From the NCBI RefSeq assembly GCF_029892155.1, contig NZ_JARZAG010000008.1, forward strand, positions 1-64,000: a DNA stretch of 64,000 bases. Reading direction: 5' to 3'. Within the stretch, counting starts at the first letter, position 1. Every line of letters begins with the position of its first letter. This document shows, piece by piece, positions 41,090 to 49,391 of the stretch. The position numbers and the translations under genes are program-made. The notes under the pieces were generated by a model that searched no databases, was not told the DNA's origin, and saw only the letters and a list, made by a program, of their open reading frames with translations. Origin of the DNA: Kitasatospora sp. GAS204B. GTDB lineage: Bacteria > Actinomycetota > Actinomycetes > Streptomycetales > Streptomycetaceae.

Positions 41090-41539
41090 ATGCACTCCGA
41101 CTCCGTGATACCCGTCGGCCTGCCTGACGGCTACCAGATCTCCATCGACCCGGCACGGCTGGACCCGGACCTGATCCACCGCTGGCTCTCCGAGGACTCC
41201 TACTGGGCGCTCGGCCGGTCCCGCGAGCAGCAGGACCGGGCCGTGGCCGGCTCGCTCAACTTCGGGGTCTACCGCACGGCCACCGGCAGCCAGCTCGGCT
41301 ACGCCCGGGTGATCACCGACCGCGTCACCTTCGCCTGGCTCTGCGACGTGTACATCGCCCGCGAGGCGCGCGGCCTGGGCCTGGGCACCGCCCTCGCCAC
41401 CGCCGTCCGCGACCACCTCGCCCCCTGGGGCCTGCGCCGGGTCATGCTGAACACCGCCGACGCCCACGAGGTGTATGCCAAGGTGGGGTTCGAGCCGGTG
41501 ACGACGCCGGAGGGGTTGATGGTGCTGGGCAGCCAGTAG
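41090..41539 (+). CDS. GNAT family N-acetyltransferase
   Basis: 149 aa from ATG 41090. The acetyl-CoA site is CDVYIAREARGLGLGTALATAVRDHL (R-x-x-G-x-G/A), followed by LRRVMLNTADAHEVYAKVGFEPV, the typical strand 5-helix 4 segment. The N-terminal part (HRWLSEDSYWALGRSREQQDRAV) matches a small GNAT subgroup. Substrate unknown. Confidence 0.88.
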   Translation: MHSDSVIPVGLPDGYQISIDPARLDPDLIHRWLSEDSYWALGRSREQQDRAVAGSLNFGVYRTATGSQLGYARVITDRVTFAWLCDVYIAREARGLGLGTALATAVRDHLAPWGLRRVMLNTADAHEVYAKVGFEPVTTPEGLMVLGSQ

Positions 41540-41572
41540 CCCGGTCGACGGCGCCAGGAGACAAACCCGGCC

Positions 41573-42988
41573 CTACTCCCCCCGCCGCTCCCGCAGTTCG
41601 GCGGCCGCCCCGGCCAGGCGGCGGGTGGCCTCGGCCAGCTCGGACTGGTCGGCGGCGGCGGCGAAGCCGAGGCGGAGGTGGGCGGCGGCGGACTCCGCGG
41701 GGAAGAACGGGGCACCCGGATCGGTGGCCACGCCGTGGCGGCGCGCGGTGTCGGCCAGGGCGGCTTCGGGCAGGTCCGGCGGCAGGCGCAGCCAGAGGTG
41801 CAGGCCGCCGACCGGCAGCACCTCGAGGCTCCAGTCGGGCAACTCGCGGGCGACGCCGGTGGCCAGCGCGGCGCAGCGCTCCCGCAGGTCGGTGGCGAGG
41901 GTCCGCAGGTGGCGGTCCCAGGCGGGGGTGCTGAGCAGTTCGACGGCGGCCTCCTGGAGCGGCCGGGCGATGAAGAAGTCGTCCACCCGCCGCATGCCGA
42001 GCAGGCGCCGCAGCACCGGGCCGCGCGCGATCACGGCGCCGATCCGCAGGCTGGGCGAGGCGGGCTTGGTCAGCGAGGTCAGGTACACCACCGTGCCGTC
42101 CCGGTCGTCGGCGACCAGTGGACGCGGCAGCGGGCGGCCGTGGCCGAGGTGGCGCGCGTAGTCGTCCTCGATCAGGAAGGCGCCGGCCGCCCGGGCCACG
42201 TCCACCACCTGCTGCCGCCGCTCGGCGGCGAGCACGGTGCCGGTGGGATTGTGGCAGCTGGGCTGGCAGTAGAGCAGCCGCGCGCCGGTCATCGCGAAGG
42301 CGTCGGCCAGCAGTTCGAGGCGCAGGCCGTGCTGGTCCATCGGCACCGGTACCGGGCGCAGGCCGGCCGCCCGGGCGGCGGCCAGGGCGCCGGGGTAGCT
42401 GGGCGATTCGACCAGGACCGGGCTGCCTGGCGGCACGATCGCGCGGAACAGCAGGGAGAGCGCGCCTTGGCCGCCGCCGGTGATCAGCACGTCCTCGGGG
42501 GTCACCGAGCCGCCAGGCAGCCCGGCGAAGATCGCGCGCAACGGGGCCAGGCCGGCGGCGGGGGCCCGGCGCCAGGCGTCGGGGCGTCGGGCGGCGCGGG
42601 CCAGCGCCGCGCCCAGTGCCTTGGTCGGCTGGAGCGACTCATGCGGGTAGCCGCCGCTCAGCATGATCGTCCCGGCCGGCGGCGCCGACGAGGCGTCGGC
42701 CACGGCGGGCTCGATCGATCGGCCACCGAGCGCGACCGCCTGCCAGGAGGTGTCCGCCGGCTCACTCGCCCGGCTCGGGCGGACGGCCACGTAGGTCCCG
42801 CTCCCGGGCCGGGTGAACACCGCGCCCTCGGCCGCGAGCAGCGCGATCGCGCGCGACACGGTGACCGGACTGACGCCGTGTCGATTGACCAACTCCCGGC
42901 TGCTGGGCAGCTGGTCACCGGGCGTCAGGCGGGCCGCCTCGGTCCGCAGGATGGTCAGCAGCGAGTCGACACTGCTACTCTCGTTCAT
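41573..42988 (-). CDS. MocR/PdxR-type GntR regulator with aminotransferase domain
   Basis: 471 aa. The GntR winged helix (residues 5-75) is TPGDQLPSSRELVNRHGVSPVTVSRAIALLAAEGAVFTRPGSGTYV. A fold-type I aminotransferase domain follows: ITGGGQGALSLLFRAI, CQPSCHNPTG, FLIEDDYARHLG and the PLP Lys in VYLTSLTKPASPSLRIGAVI. MocR regulators use PLP as effector domain cofactor. Its start codon overlaps that of the divergent class V PLP enzyme gene (42986-42989), so it almost certainly controls that gene and the MFS exporter behind it. Confidence 0.9.
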   Translation of the reverse strand: MNESSSVDSLLTILRTEAARLTPGDQLPSSRELVNRHGVSPVTVSRAIALLAAEGAVFTRPGSGTYVAVRPSRASEPADTSWQAVALGGRSIEPAVADASSAPPAGTIMLSGGYPHESLQPTKALGAALARAARRPDAWRRAPAAGLAPLRAIFAGLPGGSVTPEDVLITGGGQGALSLLFRAIVPPGSPVLVESPSYPGALAAARAAGLRPVPVPMDQHGLRLELLADAFAMTGARLLYCQPSCHNPTGTVLAAERRQQVVDVARAAGAFLIEDDYARHLGHGRPLPRPLVADDRDGTVVYLTSLTKPASPSLRIGAVIARGPVLRRLLGMRRVDDFFIARPLQEAAVELLSTPAWDRHLRTLATDLRERCAALATGVARELPDWSLEVLPVGGLHLWLRLPPDLPEAALADTARRHGVATDPGAPFFPAESAAAHLRLGFAAAADQSELAEATRRLAGAAAELRERRGE

Positions 42989-43000
42989 GGAGAAACAGAA
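42976..43000. promoter_or_regulatory. overlapping divergent start codons with leaderless -10 candidates
   Basis: The minus-strand ATG is 42988-42986 and the plus-strand ATG is 42987-42989. TACTCT (42976-42981) lies 5 nt before the plus ATG. On the minus strand TATTCT (complement of 42995-43000) lies 6 nt before its ATG, with TTCACG 17 bp further upstream. There is no Shine-Dalgarno space in either direction, so both messages could be leaderless. Confidence 0.5.
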
Positions 43001-44228
43001 TAGCGCTACTGTCGGCAGCCGTGAACCGCTCCTCGACCTGGCCGCCCTGCGGGCCGACACCCCGGGCTGCGCAAGGGTGATCCACTTCAACAACGCGGGC
43101 TGCGGGCTGGCGCCCGGCCCGGTGCTCCGGGCGATGGTGGACCACCTCCAGCTGGAGGCCGAGATCGGCGGCTACGAGGCGGCGGCCGTCCGAGCCGAGC
43201 AGGTCCGCGAGTTCTACAGCTCGATCGGCGAGTTGATCGGCGCCCGCCCGGAGCAGATCGCCTTCGCCGGCAGCGCCACCCACGCCTACTCGAAGGCACT
43301 CTCGGCGATCGACTTCCACCCCGGCGACGTCATCCTGACCACCCGCAACGACTTCATCTCCAACCAGATCGCCTTCCTGGCGCTGCGCAAGCGGTTCGGT
43401 GTCGAGCTGGTGCACGCGCCGGACCGCCCGGACGGCACCGGCGTGGACGTGGCCGCGATGGCCGCCCTGATGCGCACCCGACGTCCCCGGCTGGTCGCGG
43501 TGACCCACGTGCCGACCAACTCGGGGCTGGTGCAGCCGATCGCCGAGATCGGCCGGCACTGCCGCGAACTCGACCTGCTCTACCTGGTCGACGCCTGCCA
43601 GTCGGTGGGCCAGTTCGAGCTGGACGTCACTGCGATCGGCTGCGACCTGCTGACCGCGACCTGCCGCAAGTTCCTACGCGGGCCACGCGGTTCGGGCTTC
43701 CTGTACGTCTCGGAGCGGGTGCTGGAGGCCGGCTTCGAACCGCTCTTCATCGACATGTACGGCGCCCGCTGGACGGCTCCCGAGGAGTACCGCCCGGTGG
43801 AGTCGGCCGCCCGCTTCGAGGAGTGGGAGTTCCCCTACGCCACCCTGCTCGGCTGCGCGGCCGCCGCGCGCTACGCCCTGTGGGTGGGCCAGGCCGCGAT
43901 CGCCCGCCGCACCCCGGCGCTGGCCGGGCGGCTGCGCGAGCGACTCGCCGCACTGCCCGGTGTCCGGGTGCTGGACGGCGGGCCGGCCCCGGCAGCACTG
44001 GTCACCTTCGCCGTCGAGGGCTGGCGGCCACAGCCGTTCAAGCAGGCGCTGGACACGCTGCGCGTCAACTCGGCGCTGAGCTTCCGGGAGTTCGCCCGCT
44101 ACGACTTCGAGGAGAAGGACGTCGACTGGTGCCTGCGCCTGTCGCCGCACTACTACAACACCGAGGACGAGGTGGACGAAGTCGCCGCGATGATAAGCGA
44201 GTTGAGCACTCCTGGAGCCCGGCGATGA
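42987..44228 (+). CDS. class V aminotransferase-fold PLP enzyme (cysteine desulfurase/lyase-like)
   Basis: 413 aa. The fold-type I, class V pattern is seen in VIHFNNAGCGLAPGPVL, QIAFAGSATHAYSKAL, LVAVTHVPTNSGLVQPIAEIG, YLVDACQSVGQFELDV (cofactor Asp) and TATCRKFLRGPRGSGFLYVS (Schiff-base Lys). It lacks an obvious desulfurase catalytic Cys loop. Isopenicillin N epimerase-like or C-S lyase functions are therefore possible, including EgtE, which is missing from the egt cluster 5 kb away. It overlaps the MFS gene by ATGA. Confidence 0.85.
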   Translation: MEKQNSATVGSREPLLDLAALRADTPGCARVIHFNNAGCGLAPGPVLRAMVDHLQLEAEIGGYEAAAVRAEQVREFYSSIGELIGARPEQIAFAGSATHAYSKALSAIDFHPGDVILTTRNDFISNQIAFLALRKRFGVELVHAPDRPDGTGVDVAAMAALMRTRRPRLVAVTHVPTNSGLVQPIAEIGRHCRELDLLYLVDACQSVGQFELDVTAIGCDLLTATCRKFLRGPRGSGFLYVSERVLEAGFEPLFIDMYGARWTAPEEYRPVESAARFEEWEFPYATLLGCAAAARYALWVGQAAIARRTPALAGRLRERLAALPGVRVLDGGPAPAALVTFAVEGWRPQPFKQALDTLRVNSALSFREFARYDFEEKDVDWCLRLSPHYYNTEDEVDEVAAMISELSTPGARR

Positions 44229-45511
44229 GCCCCGCCGCCACCGTGGCCGCACCGGTCGGCACCCCGGGCTCGGCCGCCGCGAGCCTGTGGCGCAACGGCG
44301 ACTTCCTGCGCTTCTGGCTCGGCGAGACGGTCTCGCTCTTCGGCACTCAAGTGACCTCGCTCGCCCTGCCGTTGACCGCCATCGACGCCTTCCACGCCAC
44401 CGACCAGCAGGTCGGGCTGCTGCGCTTCCTGCAGTTGGTGCCGTACCTGGGGCTGGCCCTGCTGATCGGCGTCTGGAGCGACCGGGTCCGCCGGCGCCCT
44501 CTGATGCTCGCGGCCAACCTGATCCGGCTGGTGCTGCTCGGCCTCGTCCCGGTGCTCTCCTGGGCGCACGCGCTCGACTTCACCTCCCTGCTGGTGATCG
44601 CCTGCGCGGTGGGCGTCGCCTCCGTGGTCTTCGACGTCAACTGGATGTCCTACGTGCCGATCCTGGTGCGGGACCCGCAGCAGTACGTGGCGGCCTCCGC
44701 CCGGATGGGGGTCAGCTCCTCGGCCGCCGACGTGGCCGGCCCCGGGCTCGCCGGCCTGCTGGTCTCCGCGCTCACCGCACCGGTGGCACTGGTGGTCGAC
44801 GCCGCCTCCTACGCGGTCTCGGTGCTCTCACTGCTGCTGATCCGCACCCCGGAGCCGGACCCCGCCACGGCGACCCGGCGGCACGCGCCGACCGAACTGC
44901 GCGACGGCCTGCGCTGGGTGCTGGGCGACCGCATCCTGCGGGCGCTCGCGCTGGTCGGCTTCTGCTGCAACTTCTCGATGATCACCGTCTGGACCATGTT
45001 CCTGCTCTACGGCACCCACGACCTGCACCTGTCCGCGGCCACCCTGGGCGGCATCTTCGCGACCGCCTCGGTGGGCGGCCTGCTCGGCGCGCTGCTCTCC
45101 GGACGGGTGATCAGACGGTTCCCGCTCGGCCGGGTCTACCTGGTGGCGCAGTCGGCGCTGCTGCTCGGACCGAGCCTGATCGTGCTGGCCGACGGGCCAC
45201 GGCCGGTGCGGATCGCGATGTTCGTGCTCTCCTTCTTCGTCACCTACCTGGGGCTGGGCGTGGCCGGAGTGATCATCGTGAGCCTGCGCCAGACCAACAC
45301 GCCGCAGGCGATGATGGGCCGGATGACGGCGGTGTTCCGCACCCTGCTGTTCGGCGGCGGATCGCTCGGCGGCCTCTTCGCCGGGCTGGCGACCGGCTGG
45401 CTCGGGGCTCGGGAGGCGCTGGTGGTCGCCGCCGCCGGCTCGGCCGCCGTGGTGCTGGGCCTGCTGGTCTCGCCGGTCAGCCGGCTGCGGGAGCTGCCGA
45501 CGCCGCGGTGA
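44225..45511 (+). CDS. MFS transporter
   Basis: 428 aa, starting in the ATGA overlap with the PLP enzyme. There are twelve predicted membrane segments beginning at LWRNGDFLRFWLGETVSLFGTQVTSLALPLTAI. The loop 2-3 motif GVWSDRVRRRPLML is present. The profile matches MFS_3/enterobactin exporter-like proteins. Co-translation with the PLP enzyme under a MocR regulator suggests export of that enzyme's product or of a related amino acid. Substrate unknown. Confidence 0.87.
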   Translation: MSPAATVAAPVGTPGSAAASLWRNGDFLRFWLGETVSLFGTQVTSLALPLTAIDAFHATDQQVGLLRFLQLVPYLGLALLIGVWSDRVRRRPLMLAANLIRLVLLGLVPVLSWAHALDFTSLLVIACAVGVASVVFDVNWMSYVPILVRDPQQYVAASARMGVSSSAADVAGPGLAGLLVSALTAPVALVVDAASYAVSVLSLLLIRTPEPDPATATRRHAPTELRDGLRWVLGDRILRALALVGFCCNFSMITVWTMFLLYGTHDLHLSAATLGGIFATASVGGLLGALLSGRVIRRFPLGRVYLVAQSALLLGPSLIVLADGPRPVRIAMFVLSFFVTYLGLGVAGVIIVSLRQTNTPQAMMGRMTAVFRTLLFGGGSLGGLFAGLATGWLGAREALVVAAAGSAAVVLGLLVSPVSRLRELPTPR

Positions 45512-45577
45512 CCGTCGCGGCCGGGGCGGGGTAGCGCCGCGCGCTCCCCCGCCCCGAACACGGAAACTGACGGCTGG

Positions 45578-46621
45578 TCAGTACCAGACGGTGATCCGCC
45601 GTTCCGGTCCGTCCACCCGGATCCGCCCGCCGCAGGGCAGGATCAGCTGCGGGTCGGTGTGCCCGAAGTCGACGTCGAAGACCGCCATCGTCTCCGGTGC
45701 GTACTCCTTCAGCGCCCGCAGCACCGCCTCGCGCTGGCCCTTGCGGTACTCGGCCTTCGCGGCCGGCTCCAGCGGCTTGGCGAAGCTCCAGGCCTTCGCG
45801 CGGGCCATCAGCAACGCGGGGAACCGGCGCAGCAGGCCGCGCTCGCCCAGGTTGCGCAGGATCCGGTAGATCTCCGTGGCGCTCGGCATCTCCTCGGAGG
45901 TCTCCAGGTAGAGCACCTGCCCGGCGTACTCCTCGACCGGGCGGATCTCCCGGTCGGCCATCGCCAGCCAGGAGAGGATCTCCAGGTTGCCACCCCAGCC
46001 CAGCCCGTCGACCACCTGGTCGGCGTTGTGCCAGATCCAGCCCTCAGCGGCCTCCATCACCGGTTCGAGCTCCAGCAGTTCGGGCTGGGTCCAGTGCCAC
46101 GGCTGGTCGCCGACCAACTCGCTGGGCCGCAGCTCGTACGGCCCCGACGTGAAGAGCGCCGCGCGCAGCGACTCCGCGCTGGCCGGGTGCATCGCCCCGC
46201 CGCGGCCGGCGTGCACCATCACCGAGCTGCCGTGGTAGGAGACCATGCCCAGGTTGCGCAGGAAGAGCAGCAGCGCGGTGTTGTCGCTGTAGCCGAAGAA
46301 CGGCTTCGGGTTGGCCCGGATCAGCTCCCGGTCCAGGTGCGGCAGCACGGTGATCTGGTCCTCGCCGCCGATGGTGGCCAGCACCGCCTTGATACTCGGG
46401 TCGGCGAAGGCCGCGTTCACGTCGGCCGCCCGCTCCTGCGGGGTGGCGTCGAGCTTGCGGGTGGTCGGGTACTCGACCAGGTCGAGACCGAAGTCCTCGC
46501 GCAGCCGCCGCGCCCCGAGTTCGTACGGGTGCGGGAAGACCGCGGGCCCGGCGAAGGACGGTGAGATGACGGCGACGCGGTCGCCGGGGCGGGGCTTGGG
46601 CGGGTGCACGGGATCTGTCAT
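45578..46621 (-). CDS. S66 family LD-carboxypeptidase/microcin C immunity-like peptidase
   Basis: 347 aa from MTDPVHPPKPRPGDRVAVISPSF. ATIGGEDQITVLPHLDREL and FFGYSDNTALLLFL (nucleophile Ser) are diagnostic, with the catalytic Glu in LYLETSEEMPS and the His in DVDFGHTDPQLILPCGG. LdcA recycles murein tetrapeptides and MccF cleaves microcin C; this length and the GYSDNT form fit the MccF-like branch. It might contribute to self-protection or wall recycling. It stands alone. Confidence 0.88.
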   Translation of the reverse strand: MTDPVHPPKPRPGDRVAVISPSFAGPAVFPHPYELGARRLREDFGLDLVEYPTTRKLDATPQERAADVNAAFADPSIKAVLATIGGEDQITVLPHLDRELIRANPKPFFGYSDNTALLLFLRNLGMVSYHGSSVMVHAGRGGAMHPASAESLRAALFTSGPYELRPSELVGDQPWHWTQPELLELEPVMEAAEGWIWHNADQVVDGLGWGGNLEILSWLAMADREIRPVEEYAGQVLYLETSEEMPSATEIYRILRNLGERGLLRRFPALLMARAKAWSFAKPLEPAAKAEYRKGQREAVLRALKEYAPETMAVFDVDFGHTDPQLILPCGGRIRVDGPERRITVWY

Positions 46622-46679
46622 GGCGCTGATCCTATGAACACCAACCATGGCCCGGCCAGCGCTTTACAGCCGCACACGC

Positions 46680-46720
46680 CGGTGGGCCGGACCCCCCCCT
46701 TGGGGAGATCCGGCCCACCG
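46680..46720 (-). terminator. terminator for the DHA2 transporter
   Basis: CGGTGGGCCGGA (46680-46691) and TCCGGCCCACCG (46709-46720) are perfect 12-bp arms with a 17-nt loop that is C-rich on the plus strand. It lies just beyond the stop of the minus-strand transporter gene ending at 46764. Confidence 0.85.
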
Positions 46721-46763
46721 ACCGACTACGGGTGACGCCCCGTCAGCACTCCTGCACCGGTGC

Positions 46764-48281
46764 TCAGTGCGCCATCACCGGGATGTCGGCGACCTCGCCG
46801 TCACCGGAGGCGGCGATGTGGTTGGCCTTGCCGCCGCCGTTCAGCAGCGCCGTGGCGATCGCCGCGGCCAGCAGCAGGAGCCCGAAGGACCACCAGATCG
46901 CGGTGGAGAAGCCGTGCACCGCGGCCTGGGCCGTCTCCAGCATCTGCAGCTGCTTCGGCGACGTGGGCAGGACGTGGGTCTTGGCGTAGGCCGCGGTCGC
47001 GCTGGTCGCCACCGTGCTCAGCAGCGCGGTGCCGATCGCACCGCCGACCTGCTGCGAGGTGTTCACCATCGCGGAGGCGACACCGGCGTCCTGCGGGCGG
47101 ACCCGGAAGGTGGCCAGGCTCATCGCCGGCATGAACGCGGTACCCATGCCGAGACCCATCAGGACCAGGCCGGGCAGCAGCAGCAGGTACGAGGAGTCGA
47201 CCTTGATCTGGGTGAGGATCAGCATGCCCACCGAGGCGACCACGAAGCCGGGGCCCATCAGCATCCGGGCCGGGACCCGGTTCATCAGACGGGCGCCGAT
47301 CTGGGTGGAGCCGGTGATCATGCCCGCCACCATCGGCAGGAAGGCGACGCCGGTCATCACCGGGGAGTAGCCGAGGATGTTCTGCAGGTAGTAGGTGAGG
47401 AAGAGGAACAGGCCGAACATGCCGATCACGGCCAGGCCCAGCGAGAGGTAGGCGCCACCGCGGTTGCGGTCGAGCACCACCCGCATCGGCAGCAGCGGGG
47501 ACTTGACCATGTTCTCGACCACCACGAAGGCTGCCAGCAGCACCGCGGCGGCGATGAACAGGCCGATCGTGGTGTGCGAGCTCCAGCCGTCCTCGGACGC
47601 CTTGGTGAAGCCGTAGACCAGCGAGACCAGGCCGGTGGAGACCAGCAGCACGCCGGGGATGTCCAGCTTGTTGCGGTTGCGGGTACCCTCCGGCTCCCGG
47701 ATCACCAGGATCGCGCCGGCCACCGCGATCACCGCGAACGGGACGTTGATGAAGAAGGTCCAGCGCCAGTTCAGGTACTGGGTGAGCGCGCCGCCCAGGA
47801 TCAGACCGAGCGCGCCACCACCACCGGCGATCGCACCGTAGATGCCGAAGGCCTTGGCCCGCTCCTTCGCCTCGGTGAACATGACGGTCAGCAGCGAGAG
47901 CGCGGCCGGCGCGAGCAGCGCGCCGAACAGACCCTGCAGAGCGCGGGCGCCGATCAGCATCCCGATGCTCTGCGAGGCGCCACCGATCGCCGAGGCGGCG
48001 GCGAAGCCGATCAGGCCGGTGATGAAGGTGCGCCGACGTCCCCAGAGGTCCGCGATACGGCCACCGAAGAGCAGCAGCCCGCCGAAGGCCAGCGCGTAGG
48101 CGGTGATCACCCAGGTGCGGTTGGCGTCGGTGAAGTGCAGCGCGCGCTGGGCGGACGGCAGGGCGATGTTCACGATGGTCGCGTCCAGCACGACCATCAG
48201 CTGGGCCAGACCGATGAAGCCCAGTGCCTTCCAGCGCCTGGGGTCGGCCTGCGGGACGGTTTGAGACATGGAGGTACTCAC
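46764..48281 (-). CDS. DHA2 (EmrB/QacA) family MFS drug efflux transporter
   Basis: 505 aa with 14 predicted membrane helices. Helix 1 carries LAQLMVVLDATIVNIALPSAQ, the DHA2 signature. Motif A appears as GGRIADLWGRRRTF and motif C as GALLAPAALSLL...GALGLILGGAL. The start may be GTG 48281 or ATG 48269. It follows the TetR gene on the same strand with a 142-bp gap. The pair looks like a drug-responsive efflux unit using the proton motive force. Confidence 0.92.
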   Translation of the reverse strand: MSTSMSQTVPQADPRRWKALGFIGLAQLMVVLDATIVNIALPSAQRALHFTDANRTWVITAYALAFGGLLLFGGRIADLWGRRRTFITGLIGFAAASAIGGASQSIGMLIGARALQGLFGALLAPAALSLLTVMFTEAKERAKAFGIYGAIAGGGGALGLILGGALTQYLNWRWTFFINVPFAVIAVAGAILVIREPEGTRNRNKLDIPGVLLVSTGLVSLVYGFTKASEDGWSSHTTIGLFIAAAVLLAAFVVVENMVKSPLLPMRVVLDRNRGGAYLSLGLAVIGMFGLFLFLTYYLQNILGYSPVMTGVAFLPMVAGMITGSTQIGARLMNRVPARMLMGPGFVVASVGMLILTQIKVDSSYLLLLPGLVLMGLGMGTAFMPAMSLATFRVRPQDAGVASAMVNTSQQVGGAIGTALLSTVATSATAAYAKTHVLPTSPKQLQMLETAQAAVHGFSTAIWWSFGLLLLAAAIATALLNGGGKANHIAASGDGEVADIPVMAH

Positions 48282-48423
48282 CTAACGGCAGGAATTGCTT
48301 ACGGGTCGGCGCGGCGGTGCCGCGTCAAAGGAGAAGTCGAGGGCCGGGCGGTGCCGGCAACGGGATCAGCGGTTCGACGTGGGGGTCATGAGCGGGTCAG
48401 CAGGTCATGAGCGGGTCAGCGGG

Positions 48424-49104
48424 TCACGAGCGGCGCAGGTCCTCCAGGGTGGCCGCGCGTCCGGGCAGCACGGAGGCCGCCGGTGCGCGCAGCCCGTCCA
48501 GGAAGAGCTGCAGGTGACGGCGGACGAACATGTCGTGGTCCGGGCAGTTGGCACTGCCGGGCAGCGGGCGGGTCAGCCGAGCCAGCGCGACCAGCAGGTC
48601 GCCCGGGCCCACGTCGGGGCGCAGCGAGCCGGCCAGCCGGGCCCGCGCCATCAGCTCCTCGACCAGCCGCTCCATCTCCGCCCGGGTGGCGAAGAGCTGC
48701 TCGTCGTCGTGCAGCACCAGGTGGTCGGAGAGCAGCGAGCAGAGCGCCCCGATCTGCTCGTCGGCGGCCTCGTGCGCGAAGCGGCAGATCGCCTCGAACG
48801 GGTCGCCCGGGGCGGCCAGCGCCTCCCGGGCCCGCTCCACCCCGCCCTCCATCGCCCGCAGCGCGACCTGGTGGACCAGGGCGGTGCGGTCGGGGAAGTT
48901 GCGGTACAGCGTCGCGTTGCCGACCCCGGCCCGCTTGGCGATCTCGTCCAGCGGCACGTCGTCGCCCGCGTCGGCGAAGAGCTCCCTGGCGGCGTCCAGG
49001 ATCCGTTCCCGGTTGAGGGTGGCGTCCTTCCGGAGCCGGGGTGCCGCCGCACGGATGCCCGCAGCGATCGCGGAGGTGCATGTCCCCGCCTGCTTGGTTC
49101 CCAT
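48424..49104 (-). CDS. TetR family regulator of the efflux unit
   Basis: 226 aa. The start is chosen at 49104 because AAAGGAG precedes it. The helix-turn-helix is RERILDAARELFADAGDDVPLDEIAKRAGVGNATLYRNFPDRTALVHQVALRAME (about 30-85). The C-terminal domain is of the SCO-type TetR_C seen with DHA2 pumps. Two GGGGA-N5-TCCCC dyads upstream (49121 and 49161) are likely autoregulatory operators. Confidence 0.9.
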   Translation of the reverse strand: MGTKQAGTCTSAIAAGIRAAAPRLRKDATLNRERILDAARELFADAGDDVPLDEIAKRAGVGNATLYRNFPDRTALVHQVALRAMEGGVERAREALAAPGDPFEAICRFAHEAADEQIGALCSLLSDHLVLHDDEQLFATRAEMERLVEELMARARLAGSLRPDVGPGDLLVALARLTRPLPGSANCPDHDMFVRRHLQLFLDGLRAPAASVLPGRAATLEDLRRS

Positions 49105-49120
49105 CGCGGCACTCCTTTCC

Positions 49121-49175
49121 GGGGAATCCGTCCCCACTTCGCTCAACTGTACCTGCAAACGGGGAGAAGCTCCCC
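49121..49175. promoter_or_regulatory. paired operators GGGGA-N5-TCCCC, 40 bp apart
   Basis: Site 1 is 49121-49135 and site 2 is 49161-49175. Both have perfect GGGGA/TCCCC arms with 5-nt spacers, and their centres are exactly 40 bp apart (about four turns). They lie just upstream of the efflux TetR gene. Confidence 0.7.
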
Positions 49176-49391
49176 ACATATTCCGGCCCAGGCGCCCGTT
49201 GCGTCAGGTGTGAGCCACCTCACCTCACCCGGTTGCCCGCGCTGACCTCGGGGAATCGAGATGGTGCGGCGAAACGGCCGGGCAACGCCGGATAGGCCGC
49301 CGCAGACTGGGCAAGAAGGTCTGGTTGCGCTGACCCCCGTCAGCCCTGATCCGCACAAGCCCTGATCCGCAGCACGAGGACGGTGAACGCA

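Noticed and set aside
46647..48410. 587-codon plus-strand ORF opposite the DHA2 transporter
   Set aside because: His/Gln/Arg/Gly-rich composition without motifs; the minus strand encodes an unmistakable 14-helix transporter.
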